Source of the DNA: Gongronella butleri
Lineage: Eukaryota; Mucoromycota; Mucoromycetes; Mucorales; Cunninghamellaceae
Length of the DNA stretch: 64,000 nucleotides
Reading direction: 5' to 3'
Assembly (NCBI GenBank): GCA_025201375.1
Contig: JAIWZP010000006.1
Coordinates: 496,001 to 560,000 of the forward strand
Part shown: positions 20,601 to 32,552 of the stretch, one piece after another
Layout: every line of letters starts with the position of its first letter
How positions within the stretch are numbered: the stretch's first letter is position 1
Translations under genes and position numbers: made by a program
The notes under the pieces: generated by a model
The model's input: the letters and a program-made list of their open reading frames with translations, nothing else
The model's database searches: none
Told to the model about the DNA's origin: nothing

Positions 20601-23600
20601 TTGCTCGATGATCACCAAGACATGTTTGGCGGCAAAAAGGTCAGCTACCTGTATTCCATGGCCAATTTGTTGGACCGCCCTGGGGATGCTCAGATGGCCG
20701 TCTTGGCCATGGACATCTTGTCCTTGGTATGTACGCTTTGCAACATGGCCCACGACCCGCCCAATCTTGTCCCTTACTTTGCCGACGCCACGCAATTGCA
20801 ACGCGTGATCCAGCTCTTTTTGAACACGGCCAGCGCCATTGACACCAAGCCCGAGCCCGTGGTCACCGCCGTGTGGCAATTCATCACCACCCTCATGGCC
20901 TCCCAGCCCAGTCTGGGCCTCTTGTTCCTCGATTGTTCTGGCGACACCATCATGCCCAGCCCCAAATCTGCTGTCCTCTCCTCCTCCGGTGCGATGCAAC
21001 CGTCCACATCGCGTGGCGAAAAGGAAAAGGAAGCGTCTTCTTCGTCTGCGGTGCGTGTGGCCCAGACCATTTTGAACGATTGGCAGCGCTTGTCTGTGCA
21101 CCAACCCACCATCTTGTCCAATGTCCTCCGGTTCCTTGCCACCTTTTGGCATTCGGCATCTGAGCACTATTCCATGGTGCAGCGTATTCGCAGCGACAGT
21201 CGATTCTGGCAGCACATCGAGGCTATTTTGTTCAATCGTCAATTTGACCAAGGATATCCGTTTGACAACGACGCAGATCTGTTGCCGCAGTGCTGCATGA
21301 ACCTCAACCGTGCGCTTGTGTTGCAATTGATTGCCTTTGAGATCAAATTGACGTCGGCCATGACGCGTGCGCCGCAAAAGACAAGCGATGGCCTGTCATC
21401 GGGTCTGCGCACCATCTTGACAAAGATGGCCGAGCCCGCCAAACTCCAATGGCTGCGCGACCAGTGCAAGGAGCGAACCATGGTCGACTCGACGCGTATT
21501 GTCAACGAATTGCACGCGCACGCACGCAAGGTATTCGAACTGATGGGCGCCAAGGACAACGACCATGCCAATGAGGACGCCAATTTGGCCAATCTGACGC
21601 CATTGGTGCCTGTGGCCGCGTGCTTTGGTCCTGATCAGCCATCGGCCCACCCATACACACGTCAATATGGTCCTACTTCCTTTTTGTATGATTTGCCCGT
21701 GGTCCAGCAGAGGCTTGATGCGCTTTACACACAGGTGGATCCATTGCGCATCGGCACCCAGGCCGTCGTCACCCCGGCCGTCTTTGACAAGCAACGCATC
21801 CGCATCGCATGTGACCAATACATCTCGCTCATGGCCGCCGCCAATAGCCAATGGTCGTGCGCCGACACGGAGAAGAAATTACTGGATGCCTGCTGCATGA
21901 TGATCACCACGGCCTCGGCTCAGGTCTTTGATTTGCTCTGGTCGGCACAGCCAAACAAGGTGCGCGACTTTGCCGTTTCCTTGCTCGACCAGCTGCCCAT
22001 GGACGCTCGCACACCTCGCAAAATGGTCCGTGGGCTCCTTGGCAATTGGGTCAAGCACGCCACCACCAGCGACGGCGCCGCCATGCTCGTGGACAAGCTC
22101 TTGATCGCCGCCGACAAGCCATCATCCTCACCTGCACCCGACAGTGCCATTGACGAATGCCTCATGCTCTGCCTCGTCCACGCAAACGCCGTCACACCCA
22201 ACACCCTGCTCAACGTCCTCACCGCCTCGTGCAAGCGCCTCGTCCACCTCGCTGACCATGCCAATGCAAACACCGACGCGGCCATCAAGGACATGAGCAT
22301 CGTCCTCGCTCTCCTCGGCCAGCTCGTAGACGCCCTCCCCGCCACACAATCGCTGCCCGTCCTCATCGAATCCAATGCCCTGCTGCGCGTCCACATCCTC
22401 ATTGACCGTGGCCTCTACCAAATCAAAAAGGACATTGACACGTAAGAATATATTTTGTTAAAAAGAAAAAAAAAAAAAAAGAGGAAAAAAGAGGACAAAA
22501 AAAGAGAAAAAATGAAAAAAAAACCAATTCTCCCCCAGTTTTTTCTTACGCCTTTTTTTTTTCTTCCATTTTTTCCAGGCAAATGACGGCCAATGCCAGC
22601 AGCATCTTCGTGTCGCCGTTGGCTGAGCACGCGCTCGTCTTCCTGCTCCGATTGTCTCATATACCAGCGGCCACGCAGCATTTGCACAACCAGGGCGTCA
22701 TGACTCTGCTCGCCAACAATGCCCTGTCAGAGACCCTGGTCGCCGGCCAGATGGACCCCTTTTTACGCTTCAATGGCCAAAATGGCGATCATACCAACAC
22801 CACCACGTCATCCACGTCATCCACGTCATCGACCACCACCACGCAAAAGGGCAAGCACGAGCAATTTGTCGAGCGCAGCCCCTTGCACAAGCTGTGGATC
22901 CTCAAGCTGATGATCGTCGCCAACTTTGTACGCCACAGCAACGACGACGACATGCTGCGATGCTGCGTCTTGTTTGTGCAAAAGTACGCGCGCCAGGTCG
23001 AGCGTGCCTTTGACGCCACTGCTGGCAAAAAGGAGACGCTGGCACGTGGCATGCCGCCTCCCGCAGAGGGCTTTGCGTCGCCCGTCATGTGCGAAGTCGA
23101 GTGGCTGACCATCATCCTGCACGCCATGGCACGTCGCTGGCAAACCATCGCCACCTACGACCGCGCCTTGTTCATGGGCTTCAAGAATTACGGCCTGCGC
23201 CTCGTTGCACGCTACTTCCAGCTGCTGAACCTGCCTAATCGCATGCAATCGCTCTTGTTCCCCGTCGATGACGAAGAAATCGCCTTGCGCGATAACAAGG
23301 GCACCAACGGGCTCTTGGCCATCACCCAGCGCCGCATGTACCGCATCATCCGCGCCGTCCTCGGCGGCCTTGTCTTGCTCACCGAGGCCACCATCACACT
23401 CAATGACAAGGACATCGCCAACCAATGGCCCTTTGGCAACATCATCTTCGCCGCAGACAGCAACAAGGCCCGCGCCGCAGGCACCGTCGCCTTTGCCCAC
23501 GTCTACGACTGGCTGCTACACCTAAAGGACACCGTCAACAGCAACACAAACATCGACACCCTCGTCGTCAACAATGTCATCGAGGCCACACTTCTCCTCT

Positions 23601-23797
23601 TTGTCACACAAATCGCTCTCTACATCAAGAGCCCCGATCCAAACATCTCACCCGACGCACGCAAAGTCCTCGCAAATGACCACCTCAAACCCCTCTTGCA
23701 CTTTGTCGACAAGCTGCGCACCAATCCCCCCTTACCCCTCAATGACCCCCTCACACACTTCCTCGTCCACCACTTTTTCACAAAGACAGCACGATAG
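17674..23797 (+). CDS. NUP188: Nucleoporin NUP188
   Basis: Exons 17674-17708, 17786-22441 and 22579-23797 sum to 1,970 codons (1,969 residues). NUP188 is a large alpha-solenoid scaffold protein of the nuclear pore inner ring and a paralogue of NUP205/NUP192. Recognisable blocks are YYDERLALLSCLQWLLAR, HGPVLLAWANVLHVL, FPDNLDALVRLLTSLAS with ATKVMDCL, and SCVRSLVLILKNP. These follow the order of animal NUP188, which favours it over NUP205. Low-complexity Ser/Ala inserts near residues 560-620 and a (TSS)n tract near 22800 probably mark loops. The protein is somewhat longer than metazoan NUP188 (about 1,750). The 4.66-kb second exon is exceptional in this intron-rich window. Confidence 0.85.
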
Positions 23798-24456
23798 GCA
23801 CACCTTCCCCTCCCCATTCTCCCAATTTTATAAAATAAAAAACCCCCCCTGTCCCCATGATGATGGACTTGTCATGCTAATGATGATTTGCAGTAATAAA
23901 AAAAAAGACCACCGACAATTTTCGTACGTATCGTAGACAACGCGCTCGCGCTTCATTTTTTGTCCGACAAACCCGATACCGCGCGACCTTTGTACACTTG
24001 GGACGGTGGATCGTGATTTGCTCGGCAAACGGGGTAGATAATCCACCATGGTGCTGCTGAAACCTGAAGCAAACAATGCAGAGTCGCATTCTCTCTCGAA
24101 TGGATCCGGATTTAGCGCTGCGTACTGTGCACAAAAGAAATTCCTTTTGCACTACAGATGAAATTGGTCCTTAGCAGGCAGTTTTCGTACGCGCAATACG
24201 ACGTCGCCAAATCGGAAATCGGAATTGCAAGAATTAGAAGGCATTCTTGTGATCCACATGCTCGATGCTTTGAGAGGTGCGTGGGATTTGAGTTCCGCTC
24301 CAGAGACACCTCGCTGGGTTGCCTTTTTTGTTCAGCAAGCCTTTGTTGTGCCTGTTGTTGGCAACTTCCCTTCGGCCATTGTTCCTCTTCCTGTCCACTT
24401 TTGTCTCTCTCTTTGTCTCTCTTTTTTTTTTTTTTTTTCTGTTAGCGTGGGTTGCT
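23798..24456. other. NUP188 3' flank and possible upstream exon of the small acidic gene
   Basis: AATAAA-type signals occur at 23833 and 23894. An open stretch at 24225-24400 (including VIHMLDALRGAWDLSSAPETPRW in one frame) precedes a T tract ending in a TTAG acceptor at 24443-24446. It could be an upstream exon of the next gene, but I could not fix a donor or start. Confidence 0.35.
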
Positions 24457-24813
24457 ATGAATTCCGAGAAATTATTGGCTATTAAAGAGGTGTTTACGAC
24501 CGAGGCGGAGACGGTTGATATGATGACGGGCCTGTGGACTATCAAAAAAGACTATGTGTTGGAAGACGAAGACGATATCAAGCTAAAAAGACACAGTGGC
24601 GGCAACGACAAGAAGAAAAGGCGGCGACATGCGGACGACTCGGACTCGGATGCGGACTCGGCGTCAACAGACAGCCTGGAGGACGACGACGACGCACTGC
24701 AGGAGTCTTGGTCTGACGACGAGTTCACCCTGATCAAGGCTTACTATGACAATGAAGAAGACGACCCCAAAGAAATGCTTGAACGCCTGGCGGCAGACAC
24801 CCAGGCCTCCTAG
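24457..24813 (+). CDS. Small acidic protein of unknown function
   Basis: From ATG 24457 the ORF gives 118 residues. It has an N-terminal part (MNSEKLLAIKEVFTTEAETV), a basic patch (KKKRRRH), a Ser/Asp-rich acidic run (DDSDSDADSASTDSLEDDDD) and a C-terminal ESWSDDEFTLIKAYYDNEE segment. The basic patch looks like a nuclear signal and the acidic stretch like a CK2-type phosphorylation region. I do not recognise a family. A strong intron acceptor 10 bases upstream suggests the true start may lie in an earlier exon. It sits between two nuclear-pore genes. Confidence 0.5.
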   Translation: MNSEKLLAIKEVFTTEAETVDMMTGLWTIKKDYVLEDEDDIKLKRHSGGNDKKKRRRHADDSDSDADSASTDSLEDDDDALQESWSDDEFTLIKAYYDNEEDDPKEMLERLAADTQAS

Positions 24814-24972
24814 ATTTGCATATTGCCCTTTCCTCTCTCCCTTTTCCCCATCTTTTCCGCATGTAAATTTCTAAATCCGTCATTGAATACTCTCTGGCAT
24901 GGCGCGTACACAATGCATGGGCCACGCATATGGAGCGCGTCGCATTTTCATCAGGGGACATTCCTTTTAATT

Positions 24973-26938
24973 TTAAATTACGTGAGTGGTAAAGGTGATT
25001 TCGTCATTTTCCCTTGCAATGGCCAGCACAACACCAGCGCCCGTGGCGGCCGGCGCGAATTTCATGTGCAGAGGCTTGATATCCTTGGGTGTGCGGTCGC
25101 CGCTCTCATTGGTGTGCATGCCACGGATGTAGCCACTGTGAAAAAAAAAAAGAAAAATGAGCCGCAAAATAATATAAAAAAAAAAAGACGCATTGCGCGC
25201 AGCTTACATGGGGATCAATGGCTTCATGTCGGAATTGAGTGGATTGGCCCACATGCGCTTGGCGTCATAGAGAGCGACCAAATTGCAGTATTCAAAGCTG
25301 ATGGCAAGGCGATTGCCCTTTTTATGGTCGATGGCGATCTCCTTGATGGGTCCGCCGACCGTGTACTTGTCACCGCTGATCGATTGCACCGTCTCGCTGG
25401 GCACCTTGAGCGCGATTGTCTCCAGGAAGGACTCTGCATTGTCGTGGCTCTTGAAAAGCACGTGTACTTGGTCTTTTTTGTTGATGGTGTAATAAAGATT
25501 GGAGCTGTCGGGCGTCCAGCAGGCAGACTATTAAAAAAAAACCGTGCGCGTGTGGGCAAGATGCATAAAAATGGGGAATTAGAGCGTACCTTGACATAAA
25601 AGCCGGATGGTTCGAGAATGCGCTTGCTCGTCCAATTGTCCGTGTCCCATAGGCGTGCCTCGCCGCCCCTACGACAAAAAAAAAAAAAAAATGAGCGAAC
25701 CAGTAAAAAAAAAAAAAAAAAAAAGAGAGACACTTACATGGCTGCGACAAAGAGCCATTGGCCATCTGGGCTCCATCGCATAAGAACATTTGGCTTTCCA
25801 TGCCTCTTGAGAGGCACAGTTGTGTCACTGAGGAGGTCATAGAGTAGGACAGTGTTGTCTGTGCCTGAGGCGACGGCAATAACCTGACTGGTGAGCGTGG
25901 GGTCCCATGCAATGGCGCTAATGTGGGAAAAATCGGGCGTGGAGAGGAATTGCATAAAAGCGAGATTGTCCTGTGCCTTGTCCGACGCGCCTCCGACGCG
26001 GTGGATGGCGTGTCGCTCAAAGCCGGCGAAGCCCAATGCGCCGTGGGCCTCTTTTGTGCCTGCAAGATGCCACACGCACACGCCATACTTGCATCCGACG
26101 GCGAGAAGGCCCGCAGCACGTGGCTTCCACTCGAGGCTGGTGATATTCTTCATGCGCGGATCAGAAATATAAGACGATTCCCATTTTTGCTCTTGTTCGT
26201 TGAAGGAAAAGATATAAACGGTTGATTTTCGGTGAGCGACCGCGAGCACATTGCGGTGCGGGTGCCATGCCATGGTGCGGATCTCGGGTGCAAGCGCGCT
26301 GAAGCTGTGGTGGTCCGTCGGCAGCAGGAATGGCTTAAAAATTTGGTTGTACAGCGCACTGACAAGGCTAAAGCAAGATCAATGAGCAATTGGGCGCGAA
26401 AACGAGGCAAAAGGGGTGTCAGAAAAAAGAGATTGCGCGTGGCACACTTACGTTTGTCTATTTAAACAAGAGTGAGATGGGCATTGCCATGAACTAAAAT
26501 GCGCATTTCTTACGGAAGATCGAGAACGGGCTGGATGACCTTGGTAAAATAGTCGTAGGCGACTTGAGCAAACACTCTTGTCAATTGTGCTTGCTCTACT
26601 AGCTGGTCAGCATCCCTGTGCGTGACAAACATGGAGGGGAATACGTGTGCCTACAAGAAAAATCCATAAAAATTCGATAAATGTCTCTTTTCTTCTGCTT
26701 CTTTTTCCCTTTGACCCCCTTATCCTCCATACAACACCTTACGTTTTGCTTTGTGAATGTCGTGACGGCGGTCGTGTCGTCGCCCGTGGCGTAGACTAGT
26801 CAAAAACGAGTGAGTTGAGTCATTTTGCTGCTTTTCCCCCCTTTGAAGTGTCTTACCAATAGCACCATGGACATCGCCCAGGGTGGCTTCTGTCTTTTTG
26901 GGTGCGTCTGGAAGCAGACTTTGCCGCTGCTGATTCAT
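24973..26938 (-). CDS. AAAS: ALADIN (AAAS) WD-repeat nucleoporin
   Basis: Eight exons (26938-26857, 26795-26743, 26650-26514, 26457-26452, 26367-25738, 25668-25590, 25527-25208, 25135-24973) give 489 residues. WD-repeat blades are clear: MAWHPHRNVLAVAHRKSTVYIF, ITSLEWKPRAAGLLAVGCKYGVCVW, VIAVASGTDNTVLLYDL, NVLMRWSPDGQWLFVA with ARLWDTDNW, and SACWTPDSSNLYYTI. The SLEWKP...LAVGC...VCVWHL and LMRWSPDG blocks match animal ALADIN, which anchors at the pore membrane ring with NDC1. Exon 4 is only 6 bases and is in frame whether included or skipped. The gene converges on NUP188 with one small gene between. Confidence 0.85.
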
Positions 26939-27096
26939 ATTTGTAAAAAAAAAAAAAAGAACGAGGAAAAGAGGGAGGAAAAAAGGGCACGCCAGACGCG
27001 CCCCATTAAAAAAGAGGTGGCTTCCCCATTTTGAGATTCCGCCCATTTTGTCTCTTTGTTTCGCTTCATCGAGTCTTGTTTACGCGCTTTTCTTGG

Positions 27097-29064
27097 ATGC
27101 CCATCGACGCCCACTATTTTGACTCTGTACGTAAACGTTTCTATATTGTACATGGAAAATTTATACTTTTTTTTATAGTTGGACAGGCTTTGGTTCAATG
27201 TGGCCACGCACGAATTCGAGATTTCCGAGGCTTTTGCCGGTTCCCAACTGCTCGTTATGAATCCAGAGCTTGTCGAGCTGTATAAGTTTATACAAACTCT
27301 GGGCACTTATCCAGTGGTCAATGCCCTGGCGGAGAATCGCATACAAACAAAGGAAAAACGCAATGTCGTCCCACGCAGCTTGCAGCAAATGGTCATAGAG
27401 TGCATTGACGTTGAACATTGCAAGTGCCTCGCCCTAATTTCTCGCCCTCCCCTTTTTTTTTTTTTTTTTTTTTTTTTTGCTTGCTCGTCGCTCATCTTTC
27501 CATTTCCATCATAGACTCGGCAGCCTTGGATCTCTCAGAGACAATTCTTTCTTCCAATCGCGAGCCATCATCGTAAGAGCCACTCCCCTTTTTGCGTCAT
27601 GCGTGTTAATCCTTTGTTTTAGGATGATGATGGCCGCGCTTGTGCACGTGCTGTTGGAAAAATCGACCAAAACGACGAATCCGCGTGTTTTTCGTGAGCA
27701 ATTGGTGATGTTGGAGCGGACGCGCAACTTTTTGATCAACAGCCTGCGGCAGTGTGGCGCGCACCTCTTCAATGACTTGTGGACGACATTTAGCCTTTGC
27801 AACAATGGCCCAATGGACAATTATGTGCGTCACCAGCCATTTTATTCCAGTCGCACTATTGTACACGACACAAGCAAGCAAGGATCCGACGACGACGAGG
27901 ACAACGACTACAAGGGCTTTATCAAGTATCAAGACCTTTGGGATCTGATTTCTGCTTGCTTGAAATCAGACGATCCTCATCAGGTATGCCGAAAATCCCC
28001 TCGAATTGCCAGAGATTCGCTCAATTTCGTGGCGAATATTTTGCTCCCTCTTTGGCTGTTACTCACACGCACGCTCTTTTTTTTTTTTTTTTGACGCCAA
28101 AAGTCGCCATTGTTCTTGCTTGAAGTGGTGCTCGTGGCTTTGGAAACCGAATATTGGCAGAAACGAGGTAAAAAAAGGCATTTTTAGAAGTATGCAGCTG
28201 CTCGAACAATGTTTTTTCTTCTTTTGCAGAGAGCCACACCGATATGATGACGACGGCTCTGATGAAATCCTTTAAACAAAACAACGAGGGCCAATGGCAC
28301 GAGTTTGGCCGCAATTTGGACCTCCTTTTTGCTGTTTTTGAATCATCGCCGACGGACATCATCCAGCAGCGCCGACAGAGCATTGCCTTCCGCCTCTTCA
28401 ATTTGGTAAAAGGAAATCACATTGAAGAAAAAGATCAATTATTTATTTTTCCCCTTTTTTTCCAATTTTGTAGATGATTTCTCTGGGTTACTATGACGGT
28501 TTGTTGTCGGCATCGTCTCTCGCGATGCAGACGTATCAGCGTGCATCCAAGTTGTCGGCGGACCAGCTGTTGGCCATGTTCCGCGAGATCTCGTTTGACG
28601 CGTTTACGCTTCAATTGTGCCAGTATGGCATTGCCAGCGCGAATTGGAGCGAGGTGCCCAAATCGCACAAGGAGAAGCGCAAAATGTTTGCGACCACCAT
28701 CCTCAACATTGCGACGGTCGTGGACAATTGGGAATTCGTCGTGCTCAGGACCAAACCCGTGTCAATGAATATTGAGCGCATCTATTGGCATTTAATCTGG
28801 GCCACCGAGTATTACAGGAGCATGATTTCCGTCTACAGTTATCGCTGGACCGACAAGAGCGGCGCAAGGGTCATCAATGCCTACGAGGACGACGATATCG
28901 ATCTCAACAAGGTTCTGGGCTTCTTTAACACGGAATTGTTCATTGACTGGCGCTTCCGAATTGAATCATGGCTCGAAGCAGCTCCCGACGCTGCTGACAA
29001 GAATCACCCGCGCAGAACAGACATCACTTGCATCCTCAATCGCTGCATGTACATCGCGTCATAA
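27097..29064 (+). CDS. Conserved-looking protein of unknown function
   Basis: Exons 27097-27126, 27179-27423, 27515-27983, 28104-28167, 28230-28405 and 28474-29064 keep phase and give 524 residues. The sequence is rich in predicted helices (LVHVLLEKSTKT, REQLVMLERTRNFLINSL, LFLLEVVLVALETEYW, AFRLFNLMISLGYYDG, IYWHLIWATEYYRSM). There is one acidic loop (GSDDDEDNDYKG), no signal peptide and no clear membrane span. I do not recognise a family; an all-helical scaffold is the most that can be said. A GTAAG at 27571 and a TTTTAG at 27623 could bound an intron, but splicing there would break the frame, whereas reading through keeps it. Confidence 0.7.
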
Positions 29065-29412
29065 TGGAACGTGTCCGCTTTTCTCCTTTTTTTTTTCATC
29101 ATCTTGCGTCACAGCCCCCCTCCCCTTCCCATCTTTATATCATCTTGTAAATATCAACACAATCGTTAATAAATGTCATACCAATTGGCTGTTTTTGTTC
29201 TTTTTGGGTGCTTTGCGACTTTTAAATTTGCCCCGCTGGTCAATTGAGCTCGGCCAGCGGGGCGGGGGTTCAATACTAATGAGCCCGCGATCCCAGAAAA
29301 AAAAAAAAAAGACTTCCCCTTTTTTTTTTTTTTTCTTGTCTTCCCTTCTCAGTGCTCCGCCTCCTCTCCTTTTTCTTTATTTTTAGCGTTTATCCCTTTC
29401 CAGCTGCACAAA
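29065..29412. other. Spacer with a perfect GC-rich hairpin
   Basis: GCCCCGCTGG (29230-29239) and CCAGCGGGGC (29254-29263) form a perfect 10-bp stem with a 14-base loop, inside an otherwise AT- and T-tract-rich spacer. The rest is 3' flank of the unknown gene and a T-rich leader of HOOK. Confidence 0.6.
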
Positions 29413-32400
29413 ATGACGTTCTCAAGGATGGAGGCAGCCATGGAGGACGCCTTTACAGAATGGGCAAGTCATTTAAATTTTGGTTTTGGTGCAAACAGCG
29501 CGCTTACACCTCGCTTTCTTTTTAAAATTCCAGTTTAATATGTTTTCGTGCAAGTCTCATCCTATAGACACGGTGGTTGAGCTTGCGGACGGCGTCATAC
29601 TCTCCGAGATATTGGCAGACATGTAAGAAATACGCGAAAAAACGAGTGAATATTGATGATTTTGCCCGGGAAATAGAGACAACAAGTGGTTTAAAAAGGT
29701 TTCGCCGCCGGGCGAGGCGGGCGACGGCTGGGTGCAGCGGCTAAACAACCAAAAGCTGATTTACAACAATATTACGCGCTACATGGAGGATGCGCTGGGG
29801 CAGGACCCTGAGCTGCTGCCGTCCATTGATCTCACAGCCATTGCAAAGGATGCTGACATGCAACAATTGCTTCTCATGTGTCAATTGATCGTCGCCATCG
29901 CCGTGCAGTCTGATCACAATCATCGCTACATCGACATGATCCAGAGCCTCACTCAAAAGAGCCAGCATGCCCTCATGGTCTCCATTGAAGAGGTAAAAAA
30001 AAAAAAAAAAGAAAAGAAAAAGAAAAAGGGATCGGCACTACCGGTCCTCTAACGCGCATCTTTGTTTGTATTACAAGGTGATGCGCCATCTCAATGGCGA
30101 CGATCTTGCTCGTTCTTCGCGATTATCAGGCACATCCAGCACCACAGCCTCAAGGAGTATATATACAGACAGGCAAGCAAAAAAAAAAAGAGAGAAAAAA
30201 AAAGGGGGGGCAATTGGCCTAATATGCACGTATTTTTCGACAGTGATCCAAGGATGCTGGACACCGAGCGAGTGATTTCGGAAAAGAAGCAGTTAGAAGG
30301 CGTCCATGTCCAGCTGGTGCAAGACTATGAGGAATTGCGCGAGCGATTTGTAAGAATCTGCGTTTTTTTCCGGTTTTTTTTTTTCTGACATTTATTCTTA
30401 GGAGATGATTTTAGACGAAAAGGACGAATTGAATGCGCGTCTGCGGGACATGGATGCGGCCATTGCGCAAGCAAACGACACTGGACAGGCCGACTCGGTG
30501 ATGCGAGCGGAATTGGAGCATGTCAAGCAAGATTTGGCGCGCAGCGAGGATAAGCGTGCGGAGCTGGAGCAGCAGTGCGAGCAGCAAGTGCATGAGATGC
30601 GTGATTTGCAACGGCGCATGGACGATTTGGCCACCAAGGCGGATGAGGCGAATCTGTTACGCGACCAATTGGCCGAATACGAGCAAGCCATTGAGCGCAT
30701 GCACAAGATGGAAACGGTGCTCGCCAAGTACAAGGCCAAGGCCGAGGAAAGCATCGACCTGCGGCGGCACATCAAGGCCCTCGAAGAGCAAAATACAAGT
30801 TTGCTCGAGAAGAGCCACCAGGTCGAGGACGAATATCGCAAAGTGCTCGCTTTCAAGACGCTGATGGACTCGTACAAGGAGCAAGTCCAGCAACTTGAGG
30901 CCAGCAACTTGGAGATCCTCAAGGAAAAGAATCGCCTCGGCGCACAAGTCGCGTCTCTCGCCCAGCAATGCGAATACCTCGAAGAAGAGCGAAATCGCAA
31001 TGTTGAGCAGGTCCAGCTCCTCGAGGACCAGATCCGCGAGATGGAATTCGTCACCAATAACAACACTCTCGACGACGAGGTTGTCAGCCACGACGGAAGT
31101 GTCACGCTGGACGACCAGGAAAAGGAAGAGCACGTTTCCGCTTCAATTGCGCCGTCCACCACCGTCCACAGCGGCACACCACCCTCCTTGGCCAATGACT
31201 TTGAAGAAAACATGAAAAAGTCAAATATCACAGAGCTGTACGATCGTGTTGATCCCATCCATTTGCCGAATTCACCAATTTTATCCATTTTTCTTTCTTT
31301 TAGGCGACTGACAATCACTCGTCTCAAGCGCAAAGTCAAGGAATTAGAAGCATCCAAGGGCACCAGTGATCAGGAAACCGAGCTGACAGCCATACAACAA
31401 GCCAAAAATCAATTAGAAAAGGTAAAAAAAGTGAAAAAAACACAGCACGTGGCAATTTTCTGATTTTTTTTTTTTTGGCAGGATCACGAACAGATCAAAA
31501 TACAGCGCGACGAATTGCAGCAGCAATTGAAGCAAATCCGCAACGGGATTCCCGACTCGTTGATGAACCAGACACAGACGATTATGGCCGTGCGCTCACG
31601 CATTCTGGACCTCGAGAAGGAATCCGCCTTTTTGAAGACCGAGATCTTGCAATTGGAGTCCACAGTGGACCAGGGCACACGCTCCGTTGCCAAAGACAAG
31701 ACCGCCTCCGCTCAGTACGAAAAAGACCACGCGCGGCTCCAAGAACGACTCAATCGCCTGGAGGACATCACAAAAATGCAATTGCACGATATCAATCGCA
31801 TGCTCGTCGAGGCAAATTACCTCAATGGCATCAACAATCAGCCATTAGCACCCACTGAAGACAATGACACCAACGACGTGGACGACAAGACGCGCGGGCT
31901 CTCAGAGTAACAAACTAAATGGCATTTTTACATGTATAATTGACTGACCTCACGTTTTTTTTTCTTCATTTTTTGTTCATTCAGTGAGGATCTGGAGGTC
32001 ATCAAGGAGCAGAATGCCAACCTGCAAATCCACGTGCTTCATTTACAGGAAGAGATCAATGAGACTCAGGGCAAAACGCGCAAGGTCCGCGATGTAAGTC
32101 ATGCAAACACGCCCACATCCCTGCTCGTGATCTGTTGCTCATTCCTTTTTTTTTTCTTCCTAGATGATCAAATTGTATAATCAATTGCTCCAAGAGATGA
32201 CGGCTCGATTCTCCAACAGCCGGTCATCCGATGAGCCCGCGTCTTTGATCTCGCGCGTACCACGCACAAAAGATGAAGAATACGACTTGTTGCGGGTAAT
32301 TGCGCTCACAATGAGGACAATAGGGAGTGGGTCGCTGACTCTTTTTTTTTTTTTCCTTTATTGAAGAAACAAATCCACGATGTGCGCGTGCAATCAAAGC

Positions 32401-32552
32401 GCGAGCAGCAATTGGTTGTTTCGGCCTGGTACGACTTGGCCAAGCGCAACCACAAGGAATGGACGCATCTGTCATCTCGATCCACGCCTTCCTCATGGCT
32501 CGGCAGGCAGCGCAAGCTCTTGGACAATCAGTTGCGTCAGAAGCTTTGTTGA
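29413..32552 (+). CDS. HOOK-family microtubule/dynein adaptor
   Basis: Eleven exons (29413-29463, 29534-29622, 29677-29992, 30078-30172, 30244-30349, 30402-31237, 31304-31421, 31482-31906, 31985-32093, 32164-32295, 32367-32552) give 820 residues. The N-terminal Hook domain reads FNMFSCKSHPIDTVVELADGVILSEILADI, DNKWFKK and LLLMCQLIVAIAVQSDHNHRYI. A long coiled coil fills residues about 210-720 (for example EMILDEKDELNARLRDMDAAI). The C-terminal block REQQLVVSAWYDLAKRNH is typical of Hook. Fungal HookA-type proteins link dynein to early endosomes through FTS/FHIP. Two introns, at 29464 and 30173, start with GC (GCAAGT, GCAAGC). The last two introns and the 3' flank are duplicated at 39982-41029. 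Confidence 0.87.

Noticed and set aside
17985..21377. Long minus-strand ORFs inside NUP188 (373 and 492 codons)
   Set aside because: They lie opposite the 4.66-kb NUP188 exon and arise from its GC-rich third positions. They have no domain and no splice context.
29220..29290. tRNA gene suggested by GGTTCAATAC next to a GC-rich stem
   Set aside because: The flanking bases do not form acceptor, D and anticodon arms. Only one hairpin is present.
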